DNA of 43,854 bases from positions 1 through 43,854 of the forward strand of contig LVBN01000131.1 of the NCBI GenBank assembly GCA_001603165.1. Direction: 5' to 3'. The position numbers were made by a program, and so were the translations under genes. This DNA is from Spirochaetales bacterium Spiro_12 (GTDB taxonomy: Bacteria > Spirochaetota > Spirochaetia > Treponematales > Rectinemataceae). Below the pieces are notes generated by a model. The model saw only the letters and a program-made list of their open reading frames with translations. It did not search any database and was not told the DNA's origin. This document shows positions 40,683-43,854 of the stretch, one piece after another (within the stretch, counting starts at the first letter, position 1; every line of letters starts with the position of its first letter).

Positions 40683-42478
40683 AGCCCACTACTCATCTGG
40701 CCTGGATTTGGGAGGTCTGGAAGCAGAAAAAGGGGCTGATCGTCCTGCTGCTCTGTTTGAGCCTCCTCTCCAGCCTTGTGGCGGTCAGCTTTCCCCTGTT
40801 GACCAAGTCCCTCCTCGACCTTCTCGAGCGGGCCGCCGGGTCCTCCGAAAAGGAGGGCTTGAAAAGCGCCCTTTCCAAGGCTGTCCTGTATTTTTCCGCC
40901 CTGGGATTCGCCGCCCTCATCGTGGGATTTTTCCCCGGCGTCAGGGGAGCGATCAACAATATATTCGATTACCTGATACGAAAGCGTTATTTTTCCTTGG
41001 TCGCCGAAAAGGATTATCGCTTCTTTTCCGCCTTCAGCTCCCCGGACATCGTGACCAGGCTGAGTTCGGACATCAACGATTTCCCCAAGTTGGCCTGGTT
41101 TCTCTGCTCGGGTATTTTCAGAGCCGTGGAATCGGGATCCAAAATCATTTTCTGCGCCGTCGCCATGGCGCTTCTGGACCGGCGGCTGGCGCTTTTCTCC
41201 TTTCTTTCCCTTCCTCTCATGCTTCTCATCTTTTCAAAGGTCCAGTCCAATATCTACGACAAGGTCAAGCAAAACGAGGAAGCGATTTCCTCGGTCAACG
41301 AGCAGCTGGAGCTGAGTTTTTCCGGAGTACGGATACTCAAATCCTTCGCCTCCGAGGCTAAGTACGACCGATTCTTCGACGATGTCCTTGAAAAACGGTA
41401 TGAAACCGAAATGGGCGTGGCCAGGCTTGAGACCATCCTCAACATGTTCTATCAGAATATCAATTACGCGGCCCAGATCGCCCTGATATTCGCCGGCGGC
41501 CTCATGGTTGTCCGGGGAAGGACGAGCATAGGCACCTTTTACGCCTTCTATAACTATTTGAACCTGCTGATCAACCCCATGCTGGACATTCCCCAGCTTT
41601 TCATACTCGGCAAGCGCGCTTTCGTCAATATCGACCGCCTGAGGGAGATGGAGTGCTTCCCGGCGGAAGGAGGCGAGACCTTGTCGGCGGACTCGGCCGC
41701 GGCGGAACATGCGATCTCCAGCTTCGGGACAATTTCCGTATCGGAGATTTCCTTCCGTTATCCCGGCAGGGAAAATCCCGCCCTGGACAGGGTGTCGGTG
41801 GATATCCGGGCAGGGGAGAAGATTCTCATCGTCGGAGGGATAGGCAGCGGCAAGACTACCCTGCTCAAGGCGATAGCGGGACTTCTGCCGCCCCAGGAGG
41901 GAGACATTTATGTCGACGGCCTTCCGCTCCGGGGAATCCGGGAATCCTCCTGGGCCGGCCTTGTGGGTTACGTTCCCCAGGAACCTCTCCTTTTTTCCGG
42001 CTCGGTGAAGGAAAATGTCGCGTTTGGATCGCCCGGCCCTCTTCCCCGCATAGAGGATGAGGAACTCTGGGCTCTTCTCGAGACCGCCCGGATAGACCAG
42101 GAAATTCTGGCCTTTCCCGATAGGGAACAGAGCAGGGTGGGGCAGCGGGGCGGAGGGGTCTCGGGCGGGCAAAAGCAGAGAATCGCCATCGCCAGGGCCC
42201 TGGCAAGGCGCCCACGGCTGCTTCTGCTGGACGATATGACCGCCAGCCTGGACACGAACAACGAGCAAGCCCTTTGGAAGAGGCTGGAGCCCCGGGGAAT
42301 GACGATTCTCGCGGCTTCCCACAGGCTCTCCTCGGTTCGATACGTGGACAAGGTCCTCTTTCTCAAGGCGGGTAAAGTCGTAGGTTTCGGCTCCCATGCG
42401 GGTCTGCTCGAGGGATGCCGGGAGTACCGCGATTTCATTGACTTCGCGGTTTCGGGAAGTATAGGCTATGGTTTATGA
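40679..42478 (+). CDS. ABC exporter-fold half-transporter, subunit 2 (degenerate Walker B)
   Basis: Partner of the preceding subunit, overlapping it by 4 nt; 599 residues with a six-helix domain followed by the ATPase. Walker A is GGIGSGKT (386-393), the signature VSGGQKQ (494-500) is canonical, and Walker B is LLLLDDM, so the catalytic glutamate is replaced by Asp519. Its signature should complete the active site of subunit 1, and its own ATP site, paired with the degenerate signature of subunit 1, should hydrolyse poorly. It overlaps the binding-protein gene by 4 nt, tying the exporter-fold pair to an import system. Confidence 0.9.
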   Translation: MKPTTHLAWIWEVWKQKKGLIVLLLCLSLLSSLVAVSFPLLTKSLLDLLERAAGSSEKEGLKSALSKAVLYFSALGFAALIVGFFPGVRGAINNIFDYLIRKRYFSLVAEKDYRFFSAFSSPDIVTRLSSDINDFPKLAWFLCSGIFRAVESGSKIIFCAVAMALLDRRLALFSFLSLPLMLLIFSKVQSNIYDKVKQNEEAISSVNEQLELSFSGVRILKSFASEAKYDRFFDDVLEKRYETEMGVARLETILNMFYQNINYAAQIALIFAGGLMVVRGRTSIGTFYAFYNYLNLLINPMLDIPQLFILGKRAFVNIDRLREMECFPAEGGETLSADSAAAEHAISSFGTISVSEISFRYPGRENPALDRVSVDIRAGEKILIVGGIGSGKTTLLKAIAGLLPPQEGDIYVDGLPLRGIRESSWAGLVGYVPQEPLLFSGSVKENVAFGSPGPLPRIEDEELWALLETARIDQEILAFPDREQSRVGQRGGGVSGGQKQRIAIARALARRPRLLLLDDMTASLDTNNEQALWKRLEPRGMTILAASHRLSSVRYVDKVLFLKAGKVVGFGSHAGLLEGCREYRDFIDFAVSGSIGYGL

Positions 42479-43476
42479 GAAGATTTAAATGGGTATTCTT
42501 GTTGGTGGGTTCCCTGTTTTTTTTGTCCGCGCCTTTTGCCCAGAATCGCCTCGTCCTGGGGGGCAGGGCGGTGATCATGGTTGCGGACGCGGTGTATCTT
42601 TTTCCCGGAGCGGGCGATAGGGTGCTGGCCGTCGCGGGGGCCGATCAGGGGCTGGGCAGTTTTTTGTCCGCCATCGATCCCGGCTACGGAAAAAAGCCTT
42701 CCCTGGACAGGAATGCGGGGGTCGAAACCTACGCATCCCTGAAGCCCGACAGGGTGGTCCTGAAAAGCGCGATGAGGAAGAGCCTGGGGCCGGGGCTCGA
42801 AGCCCTGGGCATAGCCCAGCTGTACCTGAACCTGGAAACACCCGAGGATTATTTCATCGATATCGCCAATCTGGGCCGTCTGTTCGGCATGGAGGAGCGG
42901 GCGGAGGCTGTGGCGGGCTTCTACCGGCAAAAGCTGAATTGGCTCCGGACGCTTCCGAAACAGGGGAGGGCGCCGCGGGTTCTCCTTGTCCAGGCCTCCT
43001 CGGGCCAGGAAGGAACCTGGGATGTCCCGCCGGCATCCTGGATGCAGACCAGGCTCGTGGAAATCGCCGGGGGGGAGGCTGTGTGGATAAAAGCCAATCC
43101 CGGCTCGGGCTGGGCCGCCGTGAACGCTGAGCAGATCGCCGCCTGGAATCCCGATCTGATCCTGGTGGTGGATTATCGGAGGGACTCCAGGATCGCGGCC
43201 CGAAGCCTGGCCTCGGTGCCGGCCCTGGCCTCGACGGGGGCCGTAAAGGATGGCCGGGTGTTCGGCTTTGCCCAGGATTTTTATTCCTGGGACCAGCCCG
43301 ATACCCGTTGGGTCCTGGGCTTGGAATGGATATGCCGGGTGCTGTGGCCCGAAACCCGCTTCCCCGGCTCCATGCTCGATTCGGCCAGGGAATTTTTCGC
43401 CTTTATGTACTCCATGGGCCCCGAGGTTTTTTCGAAGACGATTCAGAGCCGCCTCTCGGGCGATTTCGATCGATGA
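42475..43476 (+). CDS. Periplasmic binding protein of a FecB/BtuF-type iron-siderophore or corrinoid importer
   Basis: A signal peptide (1-22, cleavage near PFAQ) without a lipobox cysteine, so probably a soluble periplasmic protein rather than the lipoprotein usual in Gram-positives. The mature part (333 residues total) follows the two-lobe class III fold: VIMVADAVYLFPGAGDRVLAVAG, VETYASLKPDRVVLKSA, VNAEQIAAWNPDLILVVD, and AVKDGRVFGFAQDFYSWDQPDTRWVLGLEWI. Ligand (ferric siderophore, heme or cobalamin) cannot be decided. It is translationally coupled to both neighbours. Confidence 0.87.
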   Translation: MRRFKWVFLLVGSLFFLSAPFAQNRLVLGGRAVIMVADAVYLFPGAGDRVLAVAGADQGLGSFLSAIDPGYGKKPSLDRNAGVETYASLKPDRVVLKSAMRKSLGPGLEALGIAQLYLNLETPEDYFIDIANLGRLFGMEERAEAVAGFYRQKLNWLRTLPKQGRAPRVLLVQASSGQEGTWDVPPASWMQTRLVEIAGGEAVWIKANPGSGWAAVNAEQIAAWNPDLILVVDYRRDSRIAARSLASVPALASTGAVKDGRVFGFAQDFYSWDQPDTRWVLGLEWICRVLWPETRFPGSMLDSAREFFAFMYSMGPEVFSKTIQSRLSGDFDR

Positions 43477-43854
43477 AGCCCCCGAGGGCGAGGAAATCTT
43501 CCCTTGCCCTGCTATTCGTAGGCGGCGCCCTCGCCGCCGGGCTCTGCCTCTACCTCCTGGCGGGCCGTTACCCCCGCCCGGGCCTTTTGAACCCATTCAC
43601 CCTCGGGCGGGACGACATAGCGATGAAAGTACTCCTATCCCTGCGCCTGCCCCGGGCCTTGGGCGCCCTCCTTTTAGGCGCGGTGCTCGGCGGCTCGGGC
43701 GCGGTCTTCCAGAGCATTTTCGGCAACCCCCTGGTGGACGCAGGTTTTTTGGGGGTATCCCAGGGAGCGGCTTTCGGAGCCGCCCTTGCCCTCCTGGTCG
43801 GCGCCGCCGGCTTTTACGCCGTGGCCGGGCTTTCCTTTGTCTTTGCCATGATCG
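43473..43854 (+). CDS. FecCD-family ABC importer permease (cut by the window end)
   Basis: The first 127 residues are present; the gene runs off the right edge. After a first membrane helix (about 11-31) comes the family hallmark LRLPRALGALLLGAVLGGSG, then VFQSIFGNPLVDAGFLGVSQGAAFGA. These match permeases of the BtuC/FhuB/FecCD type that move iron complexes or cobalamin. It starts in a 4-nt overlap (ATGA) with the binding-protein stop. The cognate ATPase gene is expected just beyond the window. Confidence 0.9.
   Translation, partial: MKPPRARKSSLALLFVGGALAAGLCLYLLAGRYPRPGLLNPFTLGRDDIAMKVLLSLRLPRALGALLLGAVLGGSGAVFQSIFGNPLVDAGFLGVSQGAAFGAALALLVGAAGFYAVAGLSFVFAMI

Noticed and set aside
1-43854. 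CRISPR arrays, tRNAs, insertion sequences or prophage
   Set aside because: No regularly spaced repeats, no cloverleaf-like intergenic stretches and no transposase or phage-like proteins were seen; base composition and gene packing look uniform.

Overview
This 43.9 kb, GC-rich window is almost fully coding and reads as chromosomal housekeeping DNA of a free-living or gut-associated anaerobe, most likely a Spirochaetota member of the Treponema/Spirochaeta type. The clues are a Pur-domain (DUF3276) protein, a 31-residue mS38/COX24-like ribosomal protein, a ferredoxin-linked 2-oxoacid oxidoreductase with butyrate kinase, and Gram-negative envelope features (a periplasmic binding protein and an outer-membrane barrel). 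The assignment is inference; no rRNA is present to confirm it. I found no tRNA, CRISPR array, insertion sequence or prophage.

Layout. 1-3.3 kb: trxB, a secreted GH3 glycosidase and rnhB (+). 3.4-6.0 kb: Pur-domain protein and phosphohexomutase (-). 6.0-7.3 kb: a divergent control region with two near-identical 26-nt direct repeats, a P-loop/Asp23 fusion gene and the tiny ribosomal protein (+). 7.3-12.2 kb: a six-gene operon, buk-ptb-ferredoxin-vor alpha/beta/gamma, closed by a strong terminator. It would turn 2-oxoacids from amino acids into acyl-CoA, acyl-phosphate and short-chain acid plus ATP. 12.2-13.3 kb: mtgA-like glycosyltransferase (+). 13.3-20.4 kb (-): an outer-membrane metallopeptidase/beta-barrel protein, a RadC/JAMM-DinG helicase fusion, manA and a YaiI-family protein. 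20.5-24.0 kb (+): a small unknown, exonuclease III, a rhomboid protease, kbl and an FmdB-type zinc ribbon. 24.1-27.9 kb (+): a B12-binding mutase-like protein overlapping an opine-dehydrogenase-family gene, then a small MscS-related membrane protein. 27.9-28.6 kb (-): Asp/Glu racemase. 28.8-30.1 kb (+): a DAACS symporter. 30.2-38.9 kb (+): argG, argH, a MobA-like NTP transferase, ybaK, carA and carB, an arginine/carbamoyl-phosphate region with ArgR-like operators. 38.9 kb to the end (+): a heterodimeric exporter-fold ABC transporter overlapping a FecB-type binding protein and a FecCD permease cut by the window edge.

Genes within operons are packed tightly, with many 4-nt ATGA overlaps. Several transcription units have a TATA(C/G)T-like -10 box only 6-16 nt before the start codon and no Shine-Dalgarno, which suggests frequent leaderless or near-leaderless mRNAs.

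The most novel candidates are the B12-mutase-like/opine-dehydrogenase gene pair, the JAMM-DinG fusion, the P-loop/Asp23 fusion with its repeat-containing promoter region, the modular outer-membrane metallopeptidase, and the exporter-fold ABC pair joined to a siderophore-type importer.
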